Shown piece by piece: positions 9,382-18,080 of a stretch of DNA of 64,000 bases. Each line of letters opens with the position of its first letter. The stretch's first letter is position 1. The notes under the pieces are model-generated. The model saw only the letters and a program-made list of their open reading frames with translations. It ran no database searches and was not told the origin of the DNA. Location: contig NZ_CP151076.1 in NCBI RefSeq assembly GCF_038096165.1, forward strand, positions 6,135,501 through 6,199,500. The letters are read 5' to 3'. This DNA is from Pseudomonas sp. G.S.17 (lineage in GTDB: Bacteria > Pseudomonadota > Gammaproteobacteria > Pseudomonadales > Pseudomonadaceae). The position numbers and the translations under genes are program-made.

Positions 9382-9471
9382 GGCACACTCTCCTTCAAAT
9401 GTGTGCCTACTGTATGCGCCGCATGGCCTACTCTATAGAGCCAAGAAGTGCAAAAACGACTAGGCCATGCA
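9382..9471. promoter_or_regulatory. divergent control region with two inverted repeats
   Basis: This 90-base gap between two divergent genes holds GCATGGCCTA (9421-9430) and TAGGCCATGC (9461-9470), a perfect 10-base inverted repeat with a 30-base spacer. A second inverted repeat, GGCACAC/GTGTGCC, lies close to the GNAT start. The right arm sits immediately before the regulator's ATG. These are candidate operators for the MocR-type protein. Confidence 0.55.
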
Positions 9472-10893
9472 ATGAATAGATCCTTGCCCGACACAACCCC
9501 GGACGCGCCGCTGTATCGGCAGATCTATCTGCGTTTTCGCCAGTCCATCGCCGACGGCCACCTCAAGCCGGGGGATCGAGTGCCATCGGTGCGCGCGCTG
9601 GCAGCCGAATTGAACCTGGCGCGCGGCACGGTAGAAACCGCCTATCAGCTATTGATCAGCGAGGGTTACCTGCTCGCACGCGGACCGGCCGGCACGGTGG
9701 TTTCGCAGCTGGTCGACGCCGTTGCGAGCGCGCCGCCCACCCGGCCCGCTCAGGCGCCGCAACCCGCTGTCGTACATCCGGGCACTGCTCCCATGCCCTT
9801 GCAGATGGGAATGCCCGCGCTGGACGCGTTCCCGCGCAAACTCTGGAATCGGCTGGCCAGCCGCACATTGCGCCAAGGCGGGCTGGACGCACTCAACTAT
9901 CCCGACAGCCACGGGGATCTGGCGCTGCGCACCGCGCTGGCGGGTTATCTGGGGATTTCCCGGGGTATCAATTGCCTGCCGGAACAGATCTTCATTTGCG
10001 CAGGCTATCGCGGCTGTCTGGATCTGATCTGCCGCAGCCTGATGCACAAAGACGACCGCTGCTGGTTCGAAGATCCCGGTTATTTCATGGCCCACCAGTT
10101 TCTCGGCGAAGCCGGCATGCAACTGGTCCCGGTGCCGGTGGACAGTGATGGACTGGTGGTCGAGGCCGGCATCCAGCGCGCACCCGATGCACGCTTTGCG
10201 GTGGTCACGCCGACGCATCAAAGCCCGCTGTGCGTTTCCCTGTCGCTGAATCGCCGCCAGGCTCTGCTGGACTGGGCCAATCGTCAGAACAGCTGGATCA
10301 TCGAGGACGATTACGACAGCGAATACCGTTACAAGGGTCGACCGATCCCGGCGCTCAAGAGCCTGGACGAACACGGCCGGGTTTTGTACTGCGGGACCTT
10401 CAGCAAGGTGCTGGTGCCCGGCTTGCGACTCGCGTATCTGGTGGTACCCGAAGCCCAGGTCAACCGGTTCCGCAAAATGGCCGACGACATGCACAACCAT
10501 TGCCCGCAACTGTGGCAATCCACCGTCGCGACCTTTATCGAGCAAGGCCACTTCCCCCGGCATCTGAAAAAAATGCGCAGCCTCTATGCCCATCGGCGAA
10601 TGTTGCTGACCAACGCCCTGAGCGTCAGGCTGAGCACACGCTTGTCGGTCAACCTGCAGCTAGGTGGCATGCACCTGTGCGCGGAAATGAGCGAAGGCCT
10701 GAACGATCGGGTCATCGCCGCGTCGGCAAGAAAGGCCGGGCTTGCCGTTCAAGCCTTGTCCGACTGGCACCTCACCTCACCCGCCGAACGCGGGCTATTG
10801 ATGAGTTTTACCAACGTGGCCAGCGAGGCTCAGGCAGCGGAACTGGCTGAGCGCCTGGCGCGGGTGATTGATGAAGTTGAATACATCCAGTAG
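9472..10893 (+). CDS. MocR/PdxR-type transcriptional regulator (GntR-aminotransferase fusion)
   Basis: Protein of 473 residues. It has an N-terminal GntR winged helix (about 10-75, with LYRQIYLRFRQSIADG and PGDRVPSVRALAAELNLARGTV) fused to a fold-type I aminotransferase domain (about 110-470). The PLP-binding lysine is K312 in TFSKVLVPGLRL, and DDYDSEYRY is present. Such proteins use PLP as a sensor and usually regulate a neighbouring divergent gene. The ATG at 9472 is preferred over the GTG at 9448. The stop codon overlaps the REP repeat downstream. Confidence 0.92.
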   Translation: MNRSLPDTTPDAPLYRQIYLRFRQSIADGHLKPGDRVPSVRALAAELNLARGTVETAYQLLISEGYLLARGPAGTVVSQLVDAVASAPPTRPAQAPQPAVVHPGTAPMPLQMGMPALDAFPRKLWNRLASRTLRQGGLDALNYPDSHGDLALRTALAGYLGISRGINCLPEQIFICAGYRGCLDLICRSLMHKDDRCWFEDPGYFMAHQFLGEAGMQLVPVPVDSDGLVVEAGIQRAPDARFAVVTPTHQSPLCVSLSLNRRQALLDWANRQNSWIIEDDYDSEYRYKGRPIPALKSLDEHGRVLYCGTFSKVLVPGLRLAYLVVPEAQVNRFRKMADDMHNHCPQLWQSTVATFIEQGHFPRHLKKMRSLYAHRRMLLTNALSVRLSTRLSVNLQLGGMHLCAEMSEGLNDRVIAASARKAGLAVQALSDWHLTSPAERGLLMSFTNVASEAQAAELAERLARVIDEVEYIQ

Positions 10894-10979
10894 GACCGGC
10901 TTTAGCCGGGAGGAGGCCAGTACATTCGCAGCGGTTGCGTCTTCAGACCTTCCGCCCTCCCGGCTAAAGCCAGTCCTAC
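10890..10979. repeat. inverted REP pair (GGCTTTAGCCGGGAGG type)
   Basis: GTAGGACCGGCTTTAGCCGG with its AGG tail and the inverted copy CCTCCCGGCTAAAGCC-AGTCCTAC flank about 42 bases. It is a typical Pseudomonas REP doublet that starts on the stop codon of the MocR-type gene. It is the last recognisable chromosomal sequence before the Tn7-like left end. Confidence 0.8.
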
Positions 10980-11045
10980 GGATCTTGTGTGCTAGCCGAC
11001 ATCGCGGAGTACGCGAAGATCCATAGCAGCGAATCGGATTGATTT

Positions 11046-11176
11046 TGTGAATTATAAACCGTCCACACCTAGGTAATAAAACCGGGCACTCCCGGGTTCG
11101 CAGTGAACATTCTATAAACTGTCCAGCCAGCCCGAAACCACCGAATCTGAAGATCGCAATGAAATATAAACCGTCC
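11046..11176. mobile_element. candidate left end of a Tn7-like transposon (three TnsB-type sites)
   Basis: TATAAACCGTCC occurs at 11053-11064 and 11165-11176, with TATAAACTGTCC between them at 11113-11124, all in the same orientation and spaced 60 and 52 bases. TGTGAATTATAAACC at 11046 puts a 5'-TGT terminus 7 bases before the first repeat. Tn7's left end has this plan: terminal TGT and three separated TnsB sites in about 150 bases. The transposition genes lie to the right. The exact terminus is inferred, and no matching right end was found. Confidence 0.65.
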
Positions 11177-11774
11177 GCAGACCTAAGCCTTGAAAAAACA
11201 CTTATTCCTTCAGCTAATAGTTCTGAACCAGCCGTCCGCGGCTTTGCAGATTGCGAATGGACAACTAACATATGCAACCGGTCAGAGCATCAGGAAGCGT
11301 CTTCGAGTTGACGTGAGTCGCGAGGGGCATCGGTTGGGAGTTGGTACCGTCGATGAAGGCCAGGCGCTTATTGAAAGTGGCCTTGCCCCTGAAAAACGTA
11401 GCCCTTGCCAGGCATCCTATATAGCCGCAAGGATACGACATGACTAAGTCCAACCCAGACCGCGCTGGATACACCCTCGATTTCTTGCGGCCATCCGACC
11501 GGTAGATACCGGCCTGAAGCTTACTGCCGCGCCCGTCCGCTGCGTATGTTGACCAGACTCACTTCACCCGGGTCTTAGTGATTGAGCTACCTTGCCGCCC
11601 ATTTTTCCAACGCTGCTGCTTATTTCCAACCATCTGGATTTGGTGCAGCGCCAAGCGTCAAGAGACCAGGCTTTATTCGTAACAGGCGCGTTTGGCAGCC
11701 TTGCTTGGGACGTAGCAGCACTTAGGCAAGCCCAAGCTTGGACCATGAGAGATCGATACGGAAGCTGCGAAAAT
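11177..11774. other. non-coding or unrecognised stretch inside the left end
   Basis: About 600 bases between the left-end repeats and the DUF4435 gene. Short open frames exist on both strands (for example 11190-11447 plus and 11265-11474 minus), but neither has a recognisable domain, a good ribosome site or convincing codon use. I see no repeat or RNA gene. It may hold remains of earlier cargo. Confidence 0.4.
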
Positions 11775-12797
11775 TCATCTGTAGTTCTGGGTAAGAGCTT
11801 TGCATGTCTGTGAGAAGAACGGGATCTCAAAATTTGAAGCGCAAAAACCGACCCGCAGACTACTTCCATAATCATCCCATTCATTGTGAATGGCGTTGAT
11901 CGAGGATTTAGGATTGGCGTATAGTTCTTTAACTTTCGCAATCTCTTGCGCTTTCATTGTTTTACTGAGACGATTAAAAATGCAAACCGTAGTTTCGAAA
12001 ATGTCATGACCGCGGAGGAACAGGTACGCATTAGTTTTGCTGAAACCTGCAGCAGTCAAGGCTTGGTCAAACAATAAGTAACTTTCCTTATTCATCGGGA
12101 TTATGGCTCTATGGGCAGCAGCCGAAATTTCTAGGACAGCCTCTTTAAATGCCGAGTAATCCGTAGAGTTTGCTATTGATAAAGTCACATCAATATTCTT
12201 AAGCCGATTTAGGGCTTCGTACAAATCTTCTCTCAGCTTAAGGCCGACAGGTGGAACATATCTTAAAGAAAAAGAGATGAGTTTTATGACTTCAAAAGTG
12301 TCAGCACTGACCTCGCCCAATAGCTCAGAGGGTTTGACGCTTAAGTCATTCAAGCGACGCGCAGAAACAGCTTCGAATATGCGATCTGCATAGGCAGGAT
12401 AAAGGAAGGCATTCTCGATAGAATGAATGTTTGTATAGTAAATGTGGTGATGGTCTTGTACGGATCTGTCGAAAATCGATATGAGGAAACCCTCATCGCT
12501 ATCCAAGCAATAAATATTGTTTTTCCCTAAAACTATCTCGCCTCTTTCCCTCAAAGCCATCAATCTTTTGCAGCCGGTAGCGACTCTGGCGTCTGCAGAA
12601 ATGTGATCATCTGCAATCTTCAGATCAAAGCGATAGTTGTCATTGTCCAGCAAAATCGGGCTCCAAAACCGCTTATCGGCTCTGGATTCGACCCATACGA
12701 CAACCGTCTCTCGGTCGGTTCCGTCCGAATTGAAAAATTTTAGCTTTTCAATATCCCCAGACTCTATGATGAAACCAAACTCCAATGCCGTGGTCAT
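11775..12797 (-). CDS. DUF4435/TOPRIM-like protein, AriB-like partner of the adjacent ATPase
   Basis: Protein of 340 residues with the layout of DUF4435. E37 lies in VVVWVESRADKRFW, D99/D101 in YCLDSDEGF, and E128 in IYYTNIHSIENAFLYP. The E and DxD positions fit a TOPRIM-type nuclease core. In the PARIS anti-phage system the DUF4435 protein AriB is held by the ATPase AriA and released as an RNase when a phage anti-restriction protein is sensed. Here the gene follows an AAA ATPase by 15 bases in the same order. The PARIS assignment rests on domain order and motifs. It could be another ATPase-TOPRIM defence pair. Confidence 0.68.
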   Translation of the reverse strand: MTTALEFGFIIESGDIEKLKFFNSDGTDRETVVVWVESRADKRFWSPILLDNDNYRFDLKIADDHISADARVATGCKRLMALRERGEIVLGKNNIYCLDSDEGFLISIFDRSVQDHHHIYYTNIHSIENAFLYPAYADRIFEAVSARRLNDLSVKPSELLGEVSADTFEVIKLISFSLRYVPPVGLKLREDLYEALNRLKNIDVTLSIANSTDYSAFKEAVLEISAAAHRAIIPMNKESYLLFDQALTAAGFSKTNAYLFLRGHDIFETTVCIFNRLSKTMKAQEIAKVKELYANPKSSINAIHNEWDDYGSSLRVGFCASNFEIPFFSQTCKALTQNYR

Positions 12798-12812
12798 CGC
12801 ATATCTTCCGTG

Positions 12813-13958
12813 TTAAAACTTCGCCATGTTAACTATTTGCTCGTGCTCTGTGTTCATTATCAAAAATGGAGAATGCGTAGCAACGATAAATTGAGCGCTT
12901 GGAGCAAGCTCTTTCAACGCGGGAAGGATCTTTTTTTGCCATTCGGCGTGAAGTGAAGCCTCAGGCTCATCCAAGAAAAATATAGAGTTATCTCTGTAGA
13001 GATATACAGTCAGGAAGAGCGCTAGTAAGGCCTTTTCACCTTTGGAGCAATAGTACCACTCCACAATACTTCCATCAGAAAGTTGCATGCAAATCTTGTT
13101 GCTTTTCCATATTAACTCACGCTTCGTAGTCTTGAAGAAGGTATTTAGCGTTGTGAATACTTCGGTCTGTGAGAAAAGTGGCTCGCTTTCCACAGCCAGT
13201 GCGTCAGGATCAAGGCGGGCGCGAACAAAGTCCAATGCGTCTTCTTGATCTGCACCTTTACGGTGCTTTTGTGTTCCAGATAGATACTCTTTCATGATTT
13301 CTCTGACAGAGCTCTCAAGTTGTCCCGTAACCAGCCCAAGGACAGCTTTAGAGGAAATAAACTCTGTGATTAAAACCATTAGAGTGTTATCTAGACTTGC
13401 ATCTGCTTTAAATACCGCCTTTTCTAGCTTCCGCTCGTAATTAAAAAAAACTTTGTCGTCAATAAATGCGACTGCATCTAACTCCGATGGGTAATTCTCA
13501 ATATTTTCAGGCACGTTCAAAAGCGATACACCACCAAAGTTTTTTTGCCATCCATCGGGCGGCGGCTTTCCACCAGTATGGACCGTTTTATCGGTGCTGT
13601 TTGCAATAAACTTTTTTGCAGTATTATATAGTTTTTCAAGTGGAAAACGCTTGCCGATTAAACCCTGCATTTTCGATGCTATTTTTTCATTGCCAACTGT
13701 GCCCCTATCCATCTTGACCGATATAGCTTCGGTACCGTCCTCGAATGAAATTTTCATTGCCCAATCCTGCGCTTGGGCTGGAAAGTCGTGGTCTCTGATC
13801 ATGGAAAGTGTCTCCATGACTGCGGCTATGAGACGTGATTTCCCTGAACCATTGTAGCCAGTAAGCACTAAAATGCTTTTCCCGGGGGTAATAGGGATAG
13901 CTACAGTTTTTCCCGTCCGAGGCATGTTGTATATTTCAATGCCGCTTAGCCTTCTCAA
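12813..13958 (-). CDS. AAA (ABC/SMC-like) ATPase, AriA-like component of a defence pair
   Basis: Protein of 381 residues. Walker A is G34-YNGSGKS (TGYNGSGKSRL) near the N-terminus. The ABC-type signature is CSKGEKALL, Walker B is IFFLDEPEASLHAEW, and the switch histidine is in VATHSPFLI near the C-terminus. This is the OLD/AAA_15-AAA_21 class. It has no TOPRIM domain of its own, which the next gene supplies. Base composition is visibly more AT-rich than the neighbouring chromosome, which suggests transfer. The pair lies between tnsC and the left end, the usual cargo position of Tn7-like elements. Confidence 0.75.
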   Translation of the reverse strand: MRRLSGIEIYNMPRTGKTVAIPITPGKSILVLTGYNGSGKSRLIAAVMETLSMIRDHDFPAQAQDWAMKISFEDGTEAISVKMDRGTVGNEKIASKMQGLIGKRFPLEKLYNTAKKFIANSTDKTVHTGGKPPPDGWQKNFGGVSLLNVPENIENYPSELDAVAFIDDKVFFNYERKLEKAVFKADASLDNTLMVLITEFISSKAVLGLVTGQLESSVREIMKEYLSGTQKHRKGADQEDALDFVRARLDPDALAVESEPLFSQTEVFTTLNTFFKTTKRELIWKSNKICMQLSDGSIVEWYYCSKGEKALLALFLTVYLYRDNSIFFLDEPEASLHAEWQKKILPALKELAPSAQFIVATHSPFLIMNTEHEQIVNMAKF

Positions 13959-14217
13959 ACTTCTTCACCTGGCAGTTATCAAGCATTTCAATGCTTGGGA
14001 CAAAAACGTAGATTACCTATGTTTTGCCACTTTTTACAGCCTATCCCACCAATGCATCTGCGAAGCGGTCTGCGCGCGTCCTGTTCAGCAGGTGCGCGCT
14101 GGCGTAGCCGTAGGTCTAGGCCGCAGTCCAAGCCAACATTGGTCCTGTCGCACACTGAGCTCAAGCAATGCACGCCAGGATTTAACTGGTGGTATGCCTC
14201 GAGCTTCGAACATTTCT

Positions 14218-15564
14218 TTACTTTGGTCGCTTTGACTTCGAAGAGGAATCCGATTTCGGCTTGAATTGCTCAAAATTTCTAACCATATCATCCGTAGTTG
14301 GCTTAGAGAGGCGAGGCAACCTTTTCGGCTTCACAGGTTCCGTCGCCAAGCCAGGGACGACATCGGCCATCCCTTGTTTCGCAGCGCGCTCTTGGACTGT
14401 TAGCGATGAATGCAGCACCTTAGTAACTACTCGATGGTGACGGTCAGCGCTCGAAAAGCTGACCACATTGGACCGAGGTTGCTTGGGTAGGTCAAAGGGG
14501 CAAAGAAGATCAAGTCTACCGCTGGTTCCGCCTTGAATAGCCATGCGGTGCAGCTCTTCGACCTCACCACGGCTCACCGAATATGCGGTAGAGGCATACG
14601 CCTGATCCAGATCGGCTAGGACCACATCGAACCGTCCCGCTGAACGCGCTTCAAGATAGGCAATTTTCAGCAGTCTTACTACCAGGCGCTTAATTCCAAA
14701 CGTGGCCCTATACAACTCCTCAGCTAATACGGCGGCATCAATTTTCAGGTGCCCATTGCAAACCCTCATACACTCTTGGATGTAATCTTGCCAAGCATGG
14801 CTATCAGGTTCGTCTGGCAACATCACGCGCGGGTCGGCTAACAACCGCTGCTTGTCCTCGCTGTTACGCCCCTTCAGCTTGTGCCCTAGGCTGTAGTTAC
14901 ACGCGTAGACCATAGGCGGGCCTATGGCGGTCAAGGTTAAGAGGATATCCGTCACTTTGGCAGCGCCCTGGCCGGTGCTGACATGCTGCGTTTCGTCCAA
15001 TATTAATAGCGAAATTACATACATGTTGGCCTGCCGTCTGCAGTCATTCAACAGAGAGCCTGCCGTTGGCCCTTTCGCTGCGTCTCTTCCCAAAAAACCT
15101 GAAAGCATTTGTTTCCCCGCTGCTTTCCCCCGAGCGCTAGCATGCCAATAGGAACGAATACTTAACGGTCCATTAAAGTGATCGTAGGGGGAATCAGTAG
15201 GCTCAGGCATCACCTTCATGAGGGCTGTAATGGTCTGACTCTTACCAATTCCAGCCAAACCGGTCAGACAGACGGGGGTGACTTCGGCTTTGGGAGGATT
15301 GTAGATTTTATCAACGTAAGACTCCTCTGTACCAAACATACGCTGTGAGTGTAGTTGTGCCCTGTCGGCCATTTCTTTAATAAACTCTAGGGAAAAATCA
15401 TTTGGAATAAAGATTTCTTCTAGGGCATTAAAAATAGTTTCTGCTGCAATGTGGCTGTGCATCAGACTGAGCCCGGCGAGGGGCTTAGGCCTGACGGTGA
15501 CAACGGCGCGAATTCTATCGATATCTGAGCACCCGTCAAATCGTGAAAGAATTGAATTGTTCAT
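14218..15564 (-). CDS. tnsC: TnsC/TniB-like AAA+ transposition regulator
   Basis: ATPase of 448 residues that in Tn7-like systems bridges the target selector and the transposase. Walker A is GLAGIGKS at residues 102-109 and Walker B is SLLILDETQHV with D190-E191. A lysine- and serine-rich tail (KPKSDSSSKSKRPK) may contact TnsA/TnsB. Its ATG overlaps the tnsB stop by 4 bases, so tnsA-tnsB-tnsC form one operon. It is shorter than Tn7 TnsC (555) but much longer than typical TniB. About 260 bases without a gene separate it from the ATPase downstream. Confidence 0.88.
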   Translation of the reverse strand: MNNSILSRFDGCSDIDRIRAVVTVRPKPLAGLSLMHSHIAAETIFNALEEIFIPNDFSLEFIKEMADRAQLHSQRMFGTEESYVDKIYNPPKAEVTPVCLTGLAGIGKSQTITALMKVMPEPTDSPYDHFNGPLSIRSYWHASARGKAAGKQMLSGFLGRDAAKGPTAGSLLNDCRRQANMYVISLLILDETQHVSTGQGAAKVTDILLTLTAIGPPMVYACNYSLGHKLKGRNSEDKQRLLADPRVMLPDEPDSHAWQDYIQECMRVCNGHLKIDAAVLAEELYRATFGIKRLVVRLLKIAYLEARSAGRFDVVLADLDQAYASTAYSVSRGEVEELHRMAIQGGTSGRLDLLCPFDLPKQPRSNVVSFSSADRHHRVVTKVLHSSLTVQERAAKQGMADVVPGLATEPVKPKRLPRLSKPTTDDMVRNFEQFKPKSDSSSKSKRPK

Positions 15565-17552
15565 TTTTTGCGCCCCAAGAAGTGAGCATAGTCGGCGTCA
15601 TCGCGAGATGTAGAGGCGCCTTTTCTAACCTGGCCCGCCACCCATTTACCAGCGTCCCATTCCTTTCCGGTGATTCCTTGAAATCTATCTTCATAAAGTT
15701 GATCGGATGCGAGGCTTTTATCGTCCTGTAAAGAATTACGATTTCGCCGACGCTCATCAATAAATTTCAGCTCCTCAAGAGTGACATCACCACTTCCCTC
15801 CAGAGCCCTTATCGGTAGCACAAAGCTAAGTTCAAATAACTCGTTTTCCAACTCTATCCAAATATGGCGAACACACATGTTCAGCACGTATGCTTTTGCG
15901 TGAATAACTCCCTTTCTGGCTACGCGTTCAAAAACGCCGGTTTCCATGAGGGCGTTTGAGCGATATTTCCGGCCATACAGGTAAACTGCATCCTTTCTGA
16001 TAGTGACGGGCTGGGGCGTTAGAAACGTCCTGACGGCCTCGTCGAACGGCATCATGACTGAGTGGTCCCGTCCGACCTCATGGTAGTAATTCCATATGCC
16101 TTGTGGAGTCGGCGGTACCCCTGCGAGGTAGAGATCTTCTGTCATTCTTCCTGATGCATTGGAGCCGTGATTGTCCTTGAGTACCTGTAGGATTTCACGT
16201 TTGGCCATTTCAACGAAGTTATGAGAGCTGTGGAAGTAGGCCGGCTGATCATTGAATTTCTTATCACGGGGATGAGAAGATTCAATACTTGCCTTTCCCT
16301 GGCCGGAGTAGCTGGGCGGCAGTTCGAGGGCTCCCAACCACCTGATTTCAGGCAAGCAATCGAATCCCGCAGCAGGTCCTCTGTCTACGATCATGTCACT
16401 GGCTAGCCCCTGACAAGGCCATTCGCCGGGCAATATCAAGCAGCCATGCAGTTCCCCATACTTAACCTTGCCAATCGCTTGGGAAAACAAGCAATTCCTG
16501 TAGGCCTCCATGTTCTCTCGACTGGTAGCAAACCCAATACCTGTGATTTGGCCGGACAGATCACACACCGATCTGACTACGCAAAAACCGTCGACCGCAC
16601 TATCCTCCGTCAAACCTGAGAGTTTTTCCGAAACGTAATATCCATCGAATTCAACTCTTTGATTTACAACTAGCAACCTCTCCGAAAAGCTTCCGACATC
16701 GCCTGACTGAGCCCGTGCCTTAGAAGGACCTTTTTCTTCGATAGCACGCGATGCTCGTACCGTTTGCAAAATCACCCAGCGCCGGAACTGACCATAACTT
16801 GGAAACGGCTTTCCTTCGGGATTAATCCATTCCTCACCGGTCGAAATGCAACCAAATACATTGGTTAGAACCTTACGATAGATTTTCGCCATTGTTTTGT
16901 ACTTGGATTTATTGGCCAGATACCCTTTCAGGATGCCTGCTTTCATTTCCGGGGTGGCAGGATGGCCCGCTTTTTTGCCAGTCCCTGAAGGGCGTCCAAG
17001 CTTATTAGGGCTGGCCTTTTCGTCCCTATCCCAACGTCCGATGTTATGCAATCGGGGCATGAGAGCCCACTTGTTCCGCCCAAAGATGAGGTAGGTGTAG
17101 AACCATAACCTCACCCTGTTGGCGTTCAGTTTTTGGCTACGGGCACATGTACCGATCTCTGCACCGGGGTCATCCATCCCCAAAATCTCCCTCGCTCGTG
17201 GGACCAGTTCTGCAATCGCCAAATACCTACGGTCTACCTTTTCTAGGTAGCTCTCCTTGGTATGAATTCTGCGATGCTCAAGTTGGGAAATAGACACACC
17301 CTGAATAGACGCCAGCCACGGCGGATAGATTTCGCCATCTTCTAGCTCTACCACCTCCTCATTATCGATGGCCGACTCAAACTCTACGGAGGACATTGTT
17401 ATCAACCGAGCGCAGATCTCGCCGCCTGATTCGGTGAACAGGACAAACCTTACGCGGTTACATGCCGCATCGTTCTGCAGAAAGTAGTACGTATGGTTCT
17501 TGGATAACCCTTTGTAACCCTCAGGGGCGACGATGCGTGATCCAGTAATCAT
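15561..17552 (-). CDS. tnsB: TnsB-like DDE transposase
   Basis: Retroviral-integrase-fold transposase of 663 residues that recognises the transposon ends and makes the 3' cuts and strand joining. The likely DDE triad is D303 (QRVEFDGYYV), D390 (SDMIVDRGPAAG) and E424 (YSGQGKASIESSH). The 34-residue D-to-E gap is normal for the family. N-terminal helical regions (about 90-260) would bind the end repeats, and a C-terminal mu-type beta-barrel follows. The start overlaps the tnsA stop by 4 bases. All catalytic residues appear intact. Confidence 0.9.
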   Translation of the reverse strand: MITGSRIVAPEGYKGLSKNHTYYFLQNDAACNRVRFVLFTESGGEICARLITMSSVEFESAIDNEEVVELEDGEIYPPWLASIQGVSISQLEHRRIHTKESYLEKVDRRYLAIAELVPRAREILGMDDPGAEIGTCARSQKLNANRVRLWFYTYLIFGRNKWALMPRLHNIGRWDRDEKASPNKLGRPSGTGKKAGHPATPEMKAGILKGYLANKSKYKTMAKIYRKVLTNVFGCISTGEEWINPEGKPFPSYGQFRRWVILQTVRASRAIEEKGPSKARAQSGDVGSFSERLLVVNQRVEFDGYYVSEKLSGLTEDSAVDGFCVVRSVCDLSGQITGIGFATSRENMEAYRNCLFSQAIGKVKYGELHGCLILPGEWPCQGLASDMIVDRGPAAGFDCLPEIRWLGALELPPSYSGQGKASIESSHPRDKKFNDQPAYFHSSHNFVEMAKREILQVLKDNHGSNASGRMTEDLYLAGVPPTPQGIWNYYHEVGRDHSVMMPFDEAVRTFLTPQPVTIRKDAVYLYGRKYRSNALMETGVFERVARKGVIHAKAYVLNMCVRHIWIELENELFELSFVLPIRALEGSGDVTLEELKFIDERRRNRNSLQDDKSLASDQLYEDRFQGITGKEWDAGKWVAGQVRKGASTSRDDADYAHFLGRKK

Positions 17553-18050
17553 GGCTGTTCGCCACCGAATAGGCTGGCATATTCGACAACGAGATCTCCT
17601 CCCTCGCTGAAGAGAGGATGGTCGATTTGCAACGGTCGGAGCAGATTAACCCGCAGATTGCGGTACCAAATGTCTTGGTATATACGCGTTAAGAACTGGT
17701 CCCTATGGCCCCATCGGGCACCATATCGGATGGCGACTTCGGCTACCGGATCACCGATCCTAACCGCTTCACTAATATCGCTGCTGTAATCAGCCAAAAG
17801 AAGCGGGTCAAGCGTAAGCTCGCGCCCATGTGCAGCCCAAAGGAGGTCGAGGTTCCCCCTGGCTACGGGACTGATTAGCTCGGGTGATAGCTGAACTGTC
17901 CGGATCCCTAGTCGCTCGTAGTATTCTTCCTCTAGCCGAAACCTTAGCTCCGCATGATCGCGGTCTTTCTTCAATTGCGTTCGGGTCTTAAGTTTAGATC
18001 TACGGCGCTCAGCAAAATCCTCCTGTGTGGACTTGATTGTCCAGTTGATG
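17549..18050 (-). pseudogene. tnsA: 3' part of tnsA, severed by the IS66-family insertion
   Basis: C-terminal piece of TnsA, the restriction-endonuclease-like subunit that makes the 5' cuts in Tn7. It resumes at INWTIKSTQEDFAERRRSKL. The lysine of NWTIK is the expected catalytic lysine (K160 in the rejoined protein), and a winged-helix region that binds TnsC follows. The open frame running to 18157 has a false N-terminus encoded by the IS end. After removing the IS and one 8-base target copy, the gene is an uninterrupted 320-codon frame with the piece at 20469-20937. Confidence 0.85.
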
Positions 18051-18080
18051 GTATGCGTCCGGGCATCACGCCTTGCGTGA

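Noticed and set aside
12813..13958. OLD-family nuclease
   Set aside because: The ATPase ends after the switch histidine with no TOPRIM domain. The nuclease-like part is a separate gene.
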